A DNA stretch of 64,000 nt from Nitratireductor sp. (GCF_017794765.1 NZ_CP051236.1:2680176-2744175), one strand, 5' to 3'; shown: positions 28,940 through 38,458, counted from the stretch's first letter. Program-made: numbers and translations. The notes: generated by a model not told the origin, from the letters alone.

Positions 28940-30310
28940 ATGGCTTACATGACTGTCACGCGAACGATTACGCTATTTCTCGCTGCCGCTTATCTGACCG
29001 TCGTCTCGGCCCCTGCCGCATTCGCGCAGGCCCGGGTGACCGTTGTCCGTGACGCGGAAATCGAGGCTCTTATCTCGGAATACGCCCGCCCGATTCTTAA
29101 AGCGGCAGGCCTTTCCAGATCCGGTATCGATATCGTCCTGGTCAACGACCGCAGTTTCAATGCGTTCGTCGACGGACGCCGGATCTTCATTCACACCGGC
29201 GCCTTGACGGACGCGGACACACCCAACGAGGTAATCGGGGTGATTGCCCATGAAGCCGGCCATATCGCGGGCGGTCACCAGGAGCGTTTGCGCCAACAGT
29301 TGAAACGTGCCCAGACCATGGCGATCGTATCGGCCCTCATTGGCATTGGAGCAGGTGTCGCCGGAGCTGCTTCTGACTCGCGCGGTCTGGCCACGGCTGG
29401 CGTCGGCATGGCGGCCGGTGGTGCCGAAATGGCGCGGCGCAGCCTGCTTGGCTATCAGCGCTCTGAAGAAGCCACCGCCGACCGGACCGCGATTGATTAT
29501 CTCAATCGGACCGGACAGTCTGCCAGAGGAATGCTCAAGACATTCGAACGTCTGGCCGGCGGCATGGCTCTCGCGGGTGTAAATGTTGACCCCTATCAGA
29601 TCAGCCATCCGATGCCGCGCGAACGCATTGCCAATCTGGAGGAGCTCGCCCGCAAAAGCAGGCACTTTGATCGCAAGGATCCCCCGGAGCTGCAGCTTCG
29701 TCATGACATGATGCGAGCCAAGATTGCCGCCTATATGGAGGGCGGTCAGGCTGTGCAACGTCTCTTCCGCAGCGATCCCCGCGGCATCCCTGCGCGCTAT
29801 GGCGATGCGATCTCCACATATCTCACCGGCAACCCGCGTACCGCTTTGCAAAAGGTCGACGCGTTGATTTCCCAGATGCCCCGCAACCCGTACCTCCAGG
29901 AGTTGCGCGGAGATGTTCTCATAAAGGCCAACCGACCCGAGGAAGCAGCTAACGCCTATGCGCGGGCGCTGTCACTTGCGCCTGGGACCCCCGGCCTGCT
30001 GCAGGTCGGCTACGGGCAGGCCCTGCTCGCGACGGGCAAGCCGGATCTGGTGAGAAAGGCTGCCTCGGAGCTGCAGACCGGCCTTTCACGCGAGCCCGAA
30101 TTTGCCAATGGCTATCGCTACCTCGCCCAGGCCTACGGGCAGATCGGCGAAATCGCTGCAGCCGAACTGGCGACGGCGGAAGGCTATTTTCATCTCGGTA
30201 AGTATCAGGATGCGAAAATATTCGCGACCCGGGCGCAAAAGCGCATGAAACGCGGCACGCCTGGCTGGCTGCGGGCGCAGGACATCATTCAGTTCAAGAA
30301 ACCGGGTTAA
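28940..30310 (+). CDS. M48 family periplasmic metalloprotease with TPR (BepA-like)
   Basis: A 456-residue secreted zinc protease. A signal peptide (about residues 5-28, ending AFAQA) leads into an M48 domain with the zinc motif HEAGH (about 103-107) and the third ligand in the SEEATADRTA segment. The second half is a TPR-like helical array (YLQELRGDVLIKANRPEEAANAYARAL). This layout matches BepA/YfgC, which assists or degrades outer membrane proteins such as LptD. I start at 28940 so that the signal peptide is short; 28922 is an alternative start. Role in outer membrane quality control is known for the family and inferred here. Confidence 0.9.
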   Translation: MAYMTVTRTITLFLAAAYLTVVSAPAAFAQARVTVVRDAEIEALISEYARPILKAAGLSRSGIDIVLVNDRSFNAFVDGRRIFIHTGALTDADTPNEVIGVIAHEAGHIAGGHQERLRQQLKRAQTMAIVSALIGIGAGVAGAASDSRGLATAGVGMAAGGAEMARRSLLGYQRSEEATADRTAIDYLNRTGQSARGMLKTFERLAGGMALAGVNVDPYQISHPMPRERIANLEELARKSRHFDRKDPPELQLRHDMMRAKIAAYMEGGQAVQRLFRSDPRGIPARYGDAISTYLTGNPRTALQKVDALISQMPRNPYLQELRGDVLIKANRPEEAANAYARALSLAPGTPGLLQVGYGQALLATGKPDLVRKAASELQTGLSREPEFANGYRYLAQAYGQIGEIAAAELATAEGYFHLGKYQDAKIFATRAQKRMKRGTPGWLRAQDIIQFKKPG

Positions 30311-30393
30311 GATGAACCTTTGTGGCCTCATCCGCACCCATGAGTGACGCATGAGTGCACCCGCTCACCCAAACAGATGAATCGGAACATGAC

Positions 30394-31161
30394 ATGATCT
30401 TCACGAGAAAAATCCGAGTGCTCGCTGCCACGGCCGCTTTGCTTGCGCCCCTCACGATATTCAGCTCTGCTGCACAGGCCGAGACTGCGGCGCCGCTTGG
30501 CAAACCGGAAGTGGAACAGATTATCCGCGACTATCTGCTCAACAATCCCGAACTTCTTCTGGAGGTTCAGGATGCGCTTGAGGCCAAGCAGCGTGAAGAG
30601 CAAAAAATGGCTCAGAAAGCCGTGATGGAGGAGAGGAAAGACCAGCTTTTCAATAGCCCCTATGACGGTGTGGTCGGCAATCCGGACGCAGCCATAACGG
30701 TCGTTGAATTCTTCGACTACAACTGCGGATATTGCAAGCGCGCCATGGCTGACATGCAGGCACTGGTGGAAGAAAACAATGATGTCCGCTTCGTTCTCAA
30801 GGAGTTCCCGATCCTTTCTGCTCAATCACGTGAAGCGCATGTGGTGTCGATGGCGGTGCATGCCATCGCGCCGGAAAAATACGCCGGGTTTCACCAGCAG
30901 CTCCTAGGCGCCGAGACACGCGCCGACGGTGAACTGGCCATCAAGATCGCAGTCGAGAATGGGGTCGAAGAAGGAGCGCTGCGCAAGGAAATGGAGAACC
31001 CTGCGATTCAAAAGATTTTTTCCGAAACCTACGAATTGGCGAATCAGCTTGCAGTCACAGGAACGCCCGCATATGTGATCGGCGACGAAGTTGTGTTCGG
31101 CGCCCTCGGCAAGGACGTTCTTGCCGAGAAAATCGACCAGGCACGCTCACAAAGCAACTGA
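30394..31161 (+). CDS. DsbA family thiol:disulfide oxidoreductase
   Basis: A 255-residue periplasmic protein with a signal peptide ending at SAAQA (about residue 29). An N-terminal helical extension (about 35-85, LLLEVQDALEAKQREEQ) precedes the thioredoxin fold with the active site CGYC (C111, C114) in FFDYNCGYCKR. The cis-proline loop is VTGTPAYVIG. The extension resembles the oligomerising arm of ScsC/Com1-type proteins, so it may isomerise or reduce disulfides rather than form them. It is followed by aroQ after a promoter-containing gap. Confidence 0.9.
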   Translation: MIFTRKIRVLAATAALLAPLTIFSSAAQAETAAPLGKPEVEQIIRDYLLNNPELLLEVQDALEAKQREEQKMAQKAVMEERKDQLFNSPYDGVVGNPDAAITVVEFFDYNCGYCKRAMADMQALVEENNDVRFVLKEFPILSAQSREAHVVSMAVHAIAPEKYAGFHQQLLGAETRADGELAIKIAVENGVEEGALRKEMENPAIQKIFSETYELANQLAVTGTPAYVIGDEVVFGALGKDVLAEKIDQARSQSN

Positions 31162-31210
31162 TCGGCGCGTTGAGCGCGCTGTGGACAGACAAAGAAGCCC
31201 CTTGCCATCT

Positions 31211-31240
31211 TTGCGGCACGGTCTAAGCCCTCTATAGAGG
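31211..31240 (+). promoter_or_regulatory. Putative sigma-70 promoter and palindrome before aroQ
   Basis: TTGCGG at 31211 and TATAGA at 31233 are spaced by 16 bases, a plausible -35/-10 pair for the aroQ-accB-accC unit. The -10 lies inside a perfect 12-bp palindrome, CCTCTATAGAGG (31229-31240), which might be an operator. Prediction by eye only. Confidence 0.35.
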
Positions 31241-31280
31241 AGCGTATAGAGCGTGTCGCGAAGGGCCAGGGGACAATTTC

Positions 31281-31724
31281 ATGGCGAAAACAGTCTTCAT
31301 ACTGAACGGGCCCAATCTGAATGCGCTCGGAAAACGTGAGCCCGGCATATACGGCGGCGATACCCTGGCAGGGATCGAAGCATCATGCCACAAGAAGGCT
31401 TCAGCACTTGGAATGCATGTCGAGTTTCGCCAGTCCAACCACGAAGGCGACCTCGTTGACTGGATACATGAAGCTGGCGAAAGTGCGGTTGGGATCATCA
31501 TTAATCCCGGTGCCTATGGGCACACCTCCATTGCCCTTCATGATGCGGTCCGCGCCGTCAGCCCGCTGCCGGTGATCGAGGTGCATATCTCCAACATTCA
31601 CGCACGCGAGGCCTTTCGCCACGTTTCGATGATCGCTCCGGCCGCAAAAGGCATGATTTGCGGTTTGGGCACAATCGGTTATGTACTCGCGCTGGATGCG
31701 GTGGCCGCAAGCCAGCCCGATTGA
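31281..31724 (+). CDS. aroQ: Type II 3-dehydroquinate dehydratase
   Basis: A 147-residue dodecameric enzyme of the shikimate pathway that converts 3-dehydroquinate to 3-dehydroshikimate. The family start (FILNGPNLNALGKREPGIYG) includes the catalytic tyrosine (Y24) and arginine (R19). NPGAYGHTS and the catalytic histidine in VHISNIHAREAFRH are intact. It is followed by accB after 21 bases and is probably in one operon with accB and accC. Confidence 0.96.
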   Translation: MAKTVFILNGPNLNALGKREPGIYGGDTLAGIEASCHKKASALGMHVEFRQSNHEGDLVDWIHEAGESAVGIIINPGAYGHTSIALHDAVRAVSPLPVIEVHISNIHAREAFRHVSMIAPAAKGMICGLGTIGYVLALDAVAASQPD

Positions 31725-31745
31725 GAACAAGGCAGGAATAAGAAT

Positions 31746-32213
31746 ATGTCGACAAAGAAGACGGGGGTCGATCAGCAACTCATTCGCGAGCTTGCGACGA
31801 TCTTGAACGACACCAATCTGACTGAAATCGAAGTCGAGCAGGAGGATCTGCGGATTCGCGTGGCCAAACAGGCCGCCGCAGCAGTGCAGACCTATGCAGC
31901 ACCAGCCCCCGCTCCTGCTCCTGCTGCACCGGTGGCTTCACCGAAGGAAGAAGCTCCCGCGGCAAACCCGGCCGACTCCAAGAACGCCGTTCCCTCTCCG
32001 ATGGTAGGAACAGCCTATGCGGCGCCCGCACCGGGGGCAAACCCCTTCATCCAGGTCGGTCAGTCCGTGAAGGAAGGCCAGACTCTTCTCATCATCGAAG
32101 CGATGAAAACCATGAACCAGATCCCTGCTCCCCGCTCCGGCACCGTGACGGCGATCCTCTTCGAGGATGCCCAGCCGGTCGAGTTCGGCGAGCCGCTGGT
32201 TGTGATCGAGTAG
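31746..32213 (+). CDS. accB: Biotin carboxyl carrier protein of acetyl-CoA carboxylase
   Basis: A 155-residue carrier that holds the biotin shuttled between carboxylase and transferase. The biotinylated lysine is K121 in EAMKTMNQ. An N-terminal helical segment is joined by a flexible Ala-Pro linker (about residues 42-75) to the biotinyl domain (about 80-155). It lies 16 bases before accC. Confidence 0.97.
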   Translation: MSTKKTGVDQQLIRELATILNDTNLTEIEVEQEDLRIRVAKQAAAAVQTYAAPAPAPAPAAPVASPKEEAPAANPADSKNAVPSPMVGTAYAAPAPGANPFIQVGQSVKEGQTLLIIEAMKTMNQIPAPRSGTVTAILFEDAQPVEFGEPLVVIE

Positions 32214-32229
32214 TCCGGGGCAGGCGCGC

Positions 32230-33573
32230 ATGTTTCATAAAATCCTCATCGCCAATCGCGGCGAAATCGCCCTGCGCGTTCTGCGCGCCGCCAAGGAGCT
32301 CGGCATCCAGACCGTCGCCGTCCATTCCACGGCCGACGCGGATGCGATGCATGTGCGCCTTGCCGACGAAAGCGTATGCATTGGGCCGCCGCCCTCGCGC
32401 GACAGTTATCTGAATATCCATCAGATTCTGGCTGCATGCGAGATCACCGGCGCGGATGCCGTTCATCCCGGTTACGGTTTCCTCTCCGAAAACGCCAAGT
32501 TCTCCGAGATTTTGGCAGCGCACAATCTCACATTCATCGGGCCGTCTGCGGAACATATTCGCATTATGGGCGACAAGATCACTGCCAAGAAAACGGTGAA
32601 AGAGCTCGGAATCCCTGTCGTTCCCGGCTCCGAAGGCGCCGTGACGGACGATGTGGAAGCCAAGCGGATTGCCGCTGACATCGGTTATCCAGTGCTCATC
32701 AAGGCTTCCGCCGGCGGCGGCGGTCGTGGCATGAAGGTCGCGAAGACGGAAGCCGACCTTGCCGAAGCGCTCTCCACCGCCCGCTCGGAAGCGGGCGCCG
32801 CTTTTGGCGACGATGCGGTCTATATCGAGAAATATCTCGAAAAGCCTCGTCACATTGAAGTGCAGGTGATGGGCGACGGCGCCGGCAAAGCCATTCATCT
32901 GGGTGAACGTGACTGTTCCCTCCAGCGCCGCCATCAAAAGGTCTGGGAAGAAGCCAATTCGCCTGCCCTCAATGTCGAGCAGCGCAATCGCATCGGCGAG
33001 GTCGTGTCAAAGGCAATTGCCGACCTGGGCTATTCGGGGGCCGGCACCATCGAATTTCTCTACGAGAACGGTGAGTTCTACTTTATCGAGATGAACACCC
33101 GTCTCCAGGTGGAGCATCCGGTCACCGAGGCCATCACAGGCATCGATCTGGTGCACGAGCAGATTCGCGTCGCCTCTGGCGGCGGTCTTTCCTGCACGCA
33201 GGACGAAGTTCGCTTCGAGGGGCACGCTATTGAGTGCCGCATCAATGCCGAAGACCCGCGCACCTTCACGCCCTCGCCTGGCACCATCTCGCATTTCCAT
33301 ACACCAGGCGGTCTGGGAATTCGGGTGGATTCCGGCGTCTATTCGGGCTACCGCATTCCGCCCTATTACGACAGCCTGATCGGCAAGCTGATCGTGCACG
33401 GTCGCAACCGGGTAGAGTGCATGATGCGTTTGCGCCGCGCTCTGGACGAGTTTGTGGTTGACGGCATCAAGACCACACTGCCGCTGTTCCAGGATCTTGT
33501 GGGCAATCCCGACATCGCCAACGGCGATTACGACATCCACTGGCTGGAGAATTACCTGGCAAAGACGAGCTAA
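32230..33573 (+). CDS. accC: Biotin carboxylase subunit of acetyl-CoA carboxylase
   Basis: A 447-residue ATP-grasp enzyme that carboxylates biotin on AccB, the first step of fatty acid synthesis. It opens with the canonical [20 protein letters not shown]. The glycine-rich ATP loop is [13 protein letters not shown], and the catalytic segment [14 protein letters not shown] with the key Glu and Arg residues is intact. It follows accB in the same operon; aat follows after a 47-base gap. Confidence 0.97.
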   Translation: MFHKILIANRGEIALRVLRAAKELGIQTVAVHSTADADAMHVRLADESVCIGPPPSRDSYLNIHQILAACEITGADAVHPGYGFLSENAKFSEILAAHNLTFIGPSAEHIRIMGDKITAKKTVKELGIPVVPGSEGAVTDDVEAKRIAADIGYPVLIKASAGGGGRGMKVAKTEADLAEALSTARSEAGAAFGDDAVYIEKYLEKPRHIEVQVMGDGAGKAIHLGERDCSLQRRHQKVWEEANSPALNVEQRNRIGEVVSKAIADLGYSGAGTIEFLYENGEFYFIEMNTRLQVEHPVTEAITGIDLVHEQIRVASGGGLSCTQDEVRFEGHAIECRINAEDPRTFTPSPGTISHFHTPGGLGIRVDSGVYSGYRIPPYYDSLIGKLIVHGRNRVECMMRLRRALDEFVVDGIKTTLPLFQDLVGNPDIANGDYDIHWLENYLAKTS

Positions 33574-33620
33574 GGCTCGCCGCTCGCTGTGATTCTCCGG
33601 CAATTCGCCGGTTGGACACG

Positions 33621-34241
33621 ATGGCACGACCTTTCGCACCAGGATTTCGGATTCCTCCGGATCTTCTTCTTCGCGCCTATGCCACCGGGGTTTTCCCGAT
33701 GGCGGAAAGCGCGGACGATCCGGAGGTATTCTGGGTGCGGCCGGAGACGCGTGGGATCATTCCCCTGGACGCGTTTCATGTTCCCAAAAGTCTGGCGAAG
33801 CGATTGCGTCGCAACACTTTCCGCATTGCTTTCGACACAGACTTTGAGGGTGTGATCGAGGGTTGCGCAGAAGCGCGGCGCGACAGCGACGAGACTTGGA
33901 TCAACGCTCCCATCCGCGAAGCCTACGGGCTCCTGTTTGAGAACGGGCATTGCCATACAGTGGAAGCCTGGACGGACGACGGATTGGTTGGTGGCCTGTA
34001 TGGCGTGACACTGGGGCGCGCGTTCTTTGGCGAGAGCATGTTCTCACGCCGCACTGACGCTTCGAAGATTTGCCTCGCTCATCTCGTGAAACGCCTGCGC
34101 GCGCAAGGCTTCACGCTTCTCGATACACAATTCACCACGCCGCATCTGAAACAGTTTGGGGCGATAGATGTGCCTCGAGCTCGCTATGAACAACTCCTGC
34201 ACGAAGCACTGCAGGGCGGTGAAGCCCGCTTCAATCCGTAG
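33621..34241 (+). CDS. aat: Leucyl/phenylalanyl-tRNA--protein transferase
   Basis: A 206-residue enzyme that adds Leu or Phe to proteins with basic N-termini, marking them for ClpAP under the N-end rule. Family landmarks are [45 protein letters not shown] and [16 protein letters not shown] use the ATG at 33621; an in-frame TTG three codons upstream is less likely. It converges with the DUF2155 gene, with the two stops only a few bases apart. Confidence 0.95.
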   Translation: MARPFAPGFRIPPDLLLRAYATGVFPMAESADDPEVFWVRPETRGIIPLDAFHVPKSLAKRLRRNTFRIAFDTDFEGVIEGCAEARRDSDETWINAPIREAYGLLFENGHCHTVEAWTDDGLVGGLYGVTLGRAFFGESMFSRRTDASKICLAHLVKRLRAQGFTLLDTQFTTPHLKQFGAIDVPRARYEQLLHEALQGGEARFNP

Positions 34242-34244
34242 CGA

Positions 34245-34667
34245 TCAGTTGGTTTCTGGCGGCGGTACGTCTGTGTCTTCCTTGCAGCCCTTGAGCCACA
34301 CATCGTAGACCGCGTGCTCGACAGCATTCAGACCGGGGCTTTCTGCGAGCATCCAGCCTGTGAAAATGCGGCGAATCTCTCTGTCCAGAGTGATCTCGTC
34401 CACTTCCACAAACGCATCTGTACGCGGCTCTTCGGTTTCTTCTGAAGTGTAACAGACCCGTGGCGTGACCTGTAGTGCACCGAACTGAACCGTCTCGTCC
34501 ATATAAACGTCAAAGGAGATGATTCGCCCGGTGATCTTGTCGATACCCGTGAACTCGGCGACCGGATGCTTGATTCTGGCGGCCTCGACCGGCGCAGTCG
34601 CCAGCATCGCCAGTCCCAATGCCATAATCAGCCCAAAACCGGCGTTTTTCTTCTGGCCTGACTTCAT
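34245..34667 (-). CDS. DUF2155 domain-containing secreted protein
   Basis: A 140-residue protein with a cleavable signal peptide (hydrophobic stretch about 12-28, ending PVEA). The conserved DUF2155 core runs from VAEFTGIDKITGRI to FTGWMLAESPGLNAVEHAVYDVW. Two cysteines, in PRVCYTSEE and WLKGCKE, could form a disulfide. The domain is found widely in alphaproteobacteria and has no established function. It faces aat tail to tail. In this order it is often found near the NDUFA12 gene, as here. Confidence 0.88.
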   Translation of the reverse strand: MKSGQKKNAGFGLIMALGLAMLATAPVEAARIKHPVAEFTGIDKITGRIISFDVYMDETVQFGALQVTPRVCYTSEETEEPRTDAFVEVDEITLDREIRRIFTGWMLAESPGLNAVEHAVYDVWLKGCKEDTDVPPPETN

Positions 34668-34748
34668 GTGGCTCTACACCCGTCCTGTTCGCTTGTGACC
34701 TTTGATGACGGTGCGGAATCGCCCGTCAGCCGGTAAAGCTTACGATTA

Positions 34749-34798
34749 GAGCATCGGACCGAAAAGTGGAATCCGGTTTTCGGGCTATTCCGATGCTC
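34749..34798. repeat. Dispersed Rhizobiales palindromic element
   Basis: A nested palindrome of 50 bp: outer arms GAGCATCGGA (34749-34758) and TCCGATGCTC (34789-34798), inner arms CCGAAAA (34759-34765) and TTTTCGG (34777-34783). The internal sequence AAAGTGGAATCCGGTTTTCGG is characteristic of a short element that I recall as scattered in many copies through Mesorhizobium and Brucella intergenic regions. Only one copy is seen in this window. Confidence 0.75.
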
Positions 34799-34883
34799 CA
34801 TCAATAGTTTAGATCGTCCTTTGTGCGTCCGGATGGACGCAGGGCAATCTAGTACGCAATTGTGGCGAGATCAGCGAGAAGCC

Positions 34884-35282
34884 TCAGCCACCCGGCGTCC
34901 ATGCATCGTAATCGCCAGTCACGCGCGGGCGATCTGCGGCAGTGGCGATCGAGCCTTTCGGACGGTAGGCCGCAGGCGATCCGGTCAGATTGGGCAGATG
35001 CGGTTTCTGCCATTCGCGCGGCGTGTAGTTCTCGTTGACCGGTGCCACGTCAACTCGATGGTGCAGCCAGCCGTGCCAGCCTGGCGGCACGAGCGAAGCA
35101 TCGGAAATGCCGTTATAGATCACCCAGCGACGCGTACGCCCCTCGGAATCCTTGCCACCCTCATAATAGGTGTTTCCGAACTCGTCTTCACCGACGCGCG
35201 TTCCTTTGCGCCAGGTGTGGAAGCGCGTGCCCAGCGTCTGGCCGTTCCACCAGGTGAAAAACTGAAGCAGAAACTTCTTCAT
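34884..35282 (-). CDS. NDUFA12-family complex I accessory subunit
   Basis: A 132-residue homologue of mitochondrial NDUFA12 (B17.2), an accessory subunit of respiratory complex I. Landmarks are FFTWWNGQTLGTRFHTWRKG, VGEDEFGNTYYE, RRWVIYNG and the VPPGWHGWLHH block, followed by a proline-rich tail (PHLPNLTGSPAAYRPKGS). No transmembrane helix is seen. Alphaproteobacterial complex I retains this subunit, so it supports the taxonomic assignment. The nuo operon itself is not in the window. Confidence 0.93.
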   Translation of the reverse strand: MKKFLLQFFTWWNGQTLGTRFHTWRKGTRVGEDEFGNTYYEGGKDSEGRTRRWVIYNGISDASLVPPGWHGWLHHRVDVAPVNENYTPREWQKPHLPNLTGSPAAYRPKGSIATAADRPRVTGDYDAWTPGG

Positions 35283-35384
35283 GGCGTCCTCAAGTCGCTC
35301 GCTGTCATCGTCAGAGATGGCTCGTGGTTGGCGTTATGGCGTCCGCTGCGCCGGAAGGCAAGACCTCCAGTCGATGCTCCAGAG

Positions 35385-35870
35385 TCATTTCAGCTTCATC
35401 TTGAAACCGACATGGCTTTTGGCAAAGCCAAGCCGCTCATAAAACCCGTGCGCGCGCTTGCGCGTCTCATTGGACATAAGCTGTACCAGGCGGGCGTCGC
35501 ATGCCCTCGCCTTTTCAACTGCGTGACGGATCATGGACGCGCCTATTCCCCGGCCGCGCAGGTCCTGCCGCGTTTGTACGGCCTCAATCTGAAAACTTGT
35601 GCGGCCACGACCCGGCATGCCCGGAATGAGCGTCGTCTGAAAGGTCCCAACCACAGAGCCGTGCAGTTCGGCCACGTAAAGCGTATCGTTCGGGCTACAG
35701 CTGATGCGCTCGAATGCCGCAAGATAAGCCCCTGCCGCTTCCGCTTCGGTCGTATCGCCGTGGCCACCCACCGCATCTGCGGCGAAGAGTGCGACGATGG
35801 CCGCCACGTCACGCTTTTCGGCGATTCGTATCAACAGCGGTTCAGTGCTTGTCTGGTCGTCCGCCAGCAT
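35385..35870 (-). CDS. GNAT family N-acetyltransferase
   Basis: A 161-residue GNAT acetyltransferase. Motif A, which binds acetyl-CoA, reads QTRQDLRGRGIGASMIRHAV (R-G-x-G-I-G), and the C-terminal segment NETRKRAHGFYERLGF is typical of motif B. The start at 35870 overlaps the stop of the upstream GNAT gene by one base (TGATG), so the two are translationally coupled. The substrate is unknown. An upstream in-frame start at 35924 would create a long overlap and is disfavoured. Confidence 0.88.
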   Translation of the reverse strand: MLADDQTSTEPLLIRIAEKRDVAAIVALFAADAVGGHGDTTEAEAAGAYLAAFERISCSPNDTLYVAELHGSVVGTFQTTLIPGMPGRGRTSFQIEAVQTRQDLRGRGIGASMIRHAVEKARACDARLVQLMSNETRKRAHGFYERLGFAKSHVGFKMKLK

Positions 35871-36364
35871 CAAAGTTCGCGCCGGTAAACGAGAGCGGGC
35901 AATTCGAAACCCGCCCCGCCGCAATCGCCGCTTCGCCCAACCTGCTCAAACCCCAGATGTTCGTAAAATGCTCTCGCCCTGCTGTTTGCCTCTTCAACCT
36001 CGAGCGTGATTTCACGCGCTTCAGGGAAGCATTGAGCAATTTCGGAGAAAAGCGCCAGTCCAATACCGTTTCCCTGGCAAGAGGGATGCACATAGAGTTG
36101 GTGGAGCCTGATACTCCTGCCCTCGTTCTCGGCCACGGCAAACGCCATTCCGCCGATAGTCTGGCCACTGTCGGCCAAAACGAATTCTGAGTCCGGCCTC
36201 TTCAATCGTGCTTTCAGCGCTTCAGGGGAATGCCAGGAATTCGTAATCTCCACCACGCGCTCGCGCCCATAGAGAAGATCATAGGTGTCGTGCCAGGTCT
36301 CGATGAGGAGCGCACGCACGGCTGGCAAGTCGCGCTCGCTCGCCGTGCGTACGAAAAAATCCAT
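35870..36364 (-). CDS. GNAT family N-acetyltransferase
   Basis: A 164-residue GNAT acetyltransferase. It starts with the typical strand FFVRTASERDLPAVRAL, has motif A in QLYVHPSCQGNGIGLALFSE and motif B in ANSRARAFYEHLGFE. I place the start at 36364, 7 bases after the gatB stop; starts at 36379 and 36388 would overlap gatB. It sits between gatB and a second GNAT gene on the same strand, so the three are probably one transcript. The substrate is unknown. Confidence 0.87.
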   Translation of the reverse strand: MDFFVRTASERDLPAVRALLIETWHDTYDLLYGRERVVEITNSWHSPEALKARLKRPDSEFVLADSGQTIGGMAFAVAENEGRSIRLHQLYVHPSCQGNGIGLALFSEIAQCFPEAREITLEVEEANSRARAFYEHLGFEQVGRSGDCGGAGFELPALVYRREL

Positions 36365-36371
36365 GCCGCTA

Positions 36372-37874
36372 TCAGGCATCGATCCCAAGCTTTTCCTTCA
36401 CAAGCGCGTTGACCGCCTGTGGATTGGCCTTGCCGCCCGTGGCCTTCATCACCTGTCCCACAAACCAGCCGGCAAGCGTCGGCTTGGCCTTGGCCTGCTC
36501 GACCTTGTCGGGGTTGGCCGCGATGACCTCATCAACAGCCTTTTCGATGGCACCCGTGTCCGTCACCTGCTTCATCCCGCGTTCTTCAACGATGACACGC
36601 GGATCCCCACCCTCGGTGAAGACGATTTCAAACAAGTCCTTGGCAATCTTGCCGGAAATCGTGCCATCCTTGATCAGGTCGATGATGCCGCCAAGCTGGT
36701 CGGGAGTAACGTTTGTGTCCTCGATCCCCTGCCCGGCCTTGTTCAACGCGCCAAGCAGATCGTTGATGACCCAGTTGGCTGCGGCCTTGCCGTCTCGACC
36801 TTCGGCAACTTTCTCAAAAAAGTCTGCCGTGGCCTTCTCCGCGATCAACACGGATGCGTCATATTCCGAGAGGCCGAATGTCTTGATGAACCGTGCCTTC
36901 TTCTCATCGGGAAGTTCCGTAAGATCGGCTGCAAGCGCATCCACATAGGCCTGATCGAACTCCAGCGGCACCAGATCCGGATCGGGGAAATAACGATAGT
37001 CATGCGCTTCTTCCTTGGAGCGCATTGAGCGGGTCTCACCCTTTACGGGATCGAAGAGACGCGTCTCCTGATCAATCGTACCGCCGTCTTCAAGGATGGC
37101 GATCTGGCGGCGCGCTTCCGATTCGATGGCCTGCCCGACGAAACGCACGGAGTTCACATTCTTGATCTCGCAACGCGTACCGAAGGGACCACCCGGCCGG
37201 CGTACCGAGACGTTGACATCGGCCCGCATTGACCCTTCATCCATATTGCCATCGCAAGTGCCCAGATAGCGCACGATGGTGCGTAGCTTGGTCAGGAAAG
37301 CCTTGGCCTCGTCTGCCGAACGAATGTCAGGCTTGGAGACAATCTCCATCAGCGCAACGCCGGATCGGTTTAGGTCCACGTAGGACATGGTCGGATGCTG
37401 GTCATGCATCGACTTGCCTGCGTCCTGTTCCAGATGCAGACGTTCAATACCGACTTCGATCTCCTCGAACGAGCCATCCTTGGCTGGGCCGACCGAGACA
37501 GTCACCTTGCCCTCGCCGACGATCGGCTGCTGGAACTGGGAAATCTGGTAGCCCTGGGGCAGGTCCGGATAGAAGTAGTTTTTGCGGTCGAAAACGGAGC
37601 GCAGGTTGATCTGCGCCTTAAGGCCCAGCCCCGTGCGGATTGCCTGCTTTACGCACACTTCATTGATCACCGGAAGCATGCCAGGCATGGCCGCATCCAC
37701 GAGAGAAACATTGGCATTGGGCTCAGCGCCGAAAGACGTCGAGGCGCCCGAGAAGAGCTTTGCTTCAGAGGTAACCTGCGCATGGATTTCCATGCCGACG
37801 ATAATTTCCCAGTCGCCAGTGGCTCCGGAGATAAAACGCTTGGGATCGGGCGTGCGCGTATCGATGATTGTCAT
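36372..37874 (-). CDS. gatB: Aspartyl/glutamyl-tRNA amidotransferase subunit B
   Basis: A 500-residue kinase/amidotransferase subunit of GatCAB, which converts Glu-tRNA(Gln) and Asp-tRNA(Asn) to the amidated forms. Typical segments are [43 protein letters not shown], and the [13 protein letters not shown] block. The C-terminal YqeY-like tail is present ([18 protein letters not shown]). gatA and gatC are not in the window, as usual when they lie elsewhere. It is divergent from the yjhX-like gene. Confidence 0.97.
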   Translation of the reverse strand: MTIIDTRTPDPKRFISGATGDWEIIVGMEIHAQVTSEAKLFSGASTSFGAEPNANVSLVDAAMPGMLPVINEVCVKQAIRTGLGLKAQINLRSVFDRKNYFYPDLPQGYQISQFQQPIVGEGKVTVSVGPAKDGSFEEIEVGIERLHLEQDAGKSMHDQHPTMSYVDLNRSGVALMEIVSKPDIRSADEAKAFLTKLRTIVRYLGTCDGNMDEGSMRADVNVSVRRPGGPFGTRCEIKNVNSVRFVGQAIESEARRQIAILEDGGTIDQETRLFDPVKGETRSMRSKEEAHDYRYFPDPDLVPLEFDQAYVDALAADLTELPDEKKARFIKTFGLSEYDASVLIAEKATADFFEKVAEGRDGKAAANWVINDLLGALNKAGQGIEDTNVTPDQLGGIIDLIKDGTISGKIAKDLFEIVFTEGGDPRVIVEERGMKQVTDTGAIEKAVDEVIAANPDKVEQAKAKPTLAGWFVGQVMKATGGKANPQAVNALVKEKLGIDA

Positions 37875-37985
37875 GGTTCACGGTGCCGTGCAGTCGGATG
37901 GTTCGAAGATGGATGCGCATTCGCTAGACCAAACACTCCCATGTGGCAAGCCGAGCGCTTTATTCCTGCCACAGTTTGCATTATG

Positions 37986-38070
37986 AAAACCCCGAACCAA
38001 CGGAGTTTTTATGTCCATCAGCCTTGAGGCCCGGTGAGGCCCCGAACCTGAACCAACACAGGATCGGGGC
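37986..38070. other. Structured intergenic stretch upstream of yjhX-like gene
   Basis: Two hairpins lie between the divergent gatB and yjhX-like genes. The first pairs AAAAC...(37986) with ...GTTTT (38009), with T runs on both strands. The second (38039-38070) pairs GCCCCGA with TCGGGGC and has an inner CCTG/CAGG pair. Both contain the similar string CCCCGAACC. They may be part of a leader or of a small RNA; no function can be assigned. Confidence 0.4.
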
Positions 38071-38163
38071 GAGAAAACCTTGAAACCCCGCACCATCGCT
38101 AGATGGCGCGGCGATGTTTTGTGGCCATTCGGCCACTGGTTTTTTCCCATGGGAATTCAAGAG

Positions 38164-38421
38164 ATGGACATTTCCCGCGCAGAACAGCGCATCCTGCACA
38201 TATTGGCGCAGGGTGGCCGCATAGACATCGAGAAAGATGACCGCGGTCAAATCGTCGAACTGAACTGTGTTACCCGCGATGGCTGGTATTTCCCCGGCCT
38301 CGACGTGGTCATCTTCAGAAAAATCAAACGCAAACGCGCAATCCAGTCGCGCAATGGTGGTCCGTACCGCATCACAAGACGCGGATTGGAGCTGGTTCGC
38401 TCACAGGGAGACAATCGCTAG
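38164..38421 (+). CDS. YjhX family (UPF0386) putative toxin
   Basis: An 85-residue protein, the same length as E. coli YjhX and similar along its whole length: start MDISRAEQRILHILAQGGRI, middle FPGLDVVIFRKIKRKRAI, and end NGGPYRITRRGLELVRSQ. The fold looks like a winged helix. E. coli YjhX has been proposed as the toxin of a pair with the GNAT-like YjhQ. Here no GNAT gene is directly adjacent, though two lie beyond gatB. A strong terminator follows. Whether it is toxic here is unknown; it may be a DNA-binding housekeeping regulator. Confidence 0.85.
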   Translation: MDISRAEQRILHILAQGGRIDIEKDDRGQIVELNCVTRDGWYFPGLDVVIFRKIKRKRAIQSRNGGPYRITRRGLELVRSQGDNR

Positions 38422-38428
38422 ACTGAAG

Positions 38429-38458
38429 GAGGCTGCCGAAAGGCAGCCTCTCATTTTT
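38429..38458 (+). terminator. Rho-independent terminator of the yjhX-like gene
   Basis: Perfect 9-bp stem GAGGCTGCC (38429-38437) and GGCAGCCTC (38442-38450) with a stable GAAA tetraloop, then TCATTTTT. It is 7 bases after the stop and abuts the CBS gene stop. Confidence 0.9.

Noticed and set aside
34821..35888. A 355-codon open frame on the plus strand
   Set aside because: It runs antisense to the NDUFA12 and GNAT genes, which have clear family motifs.
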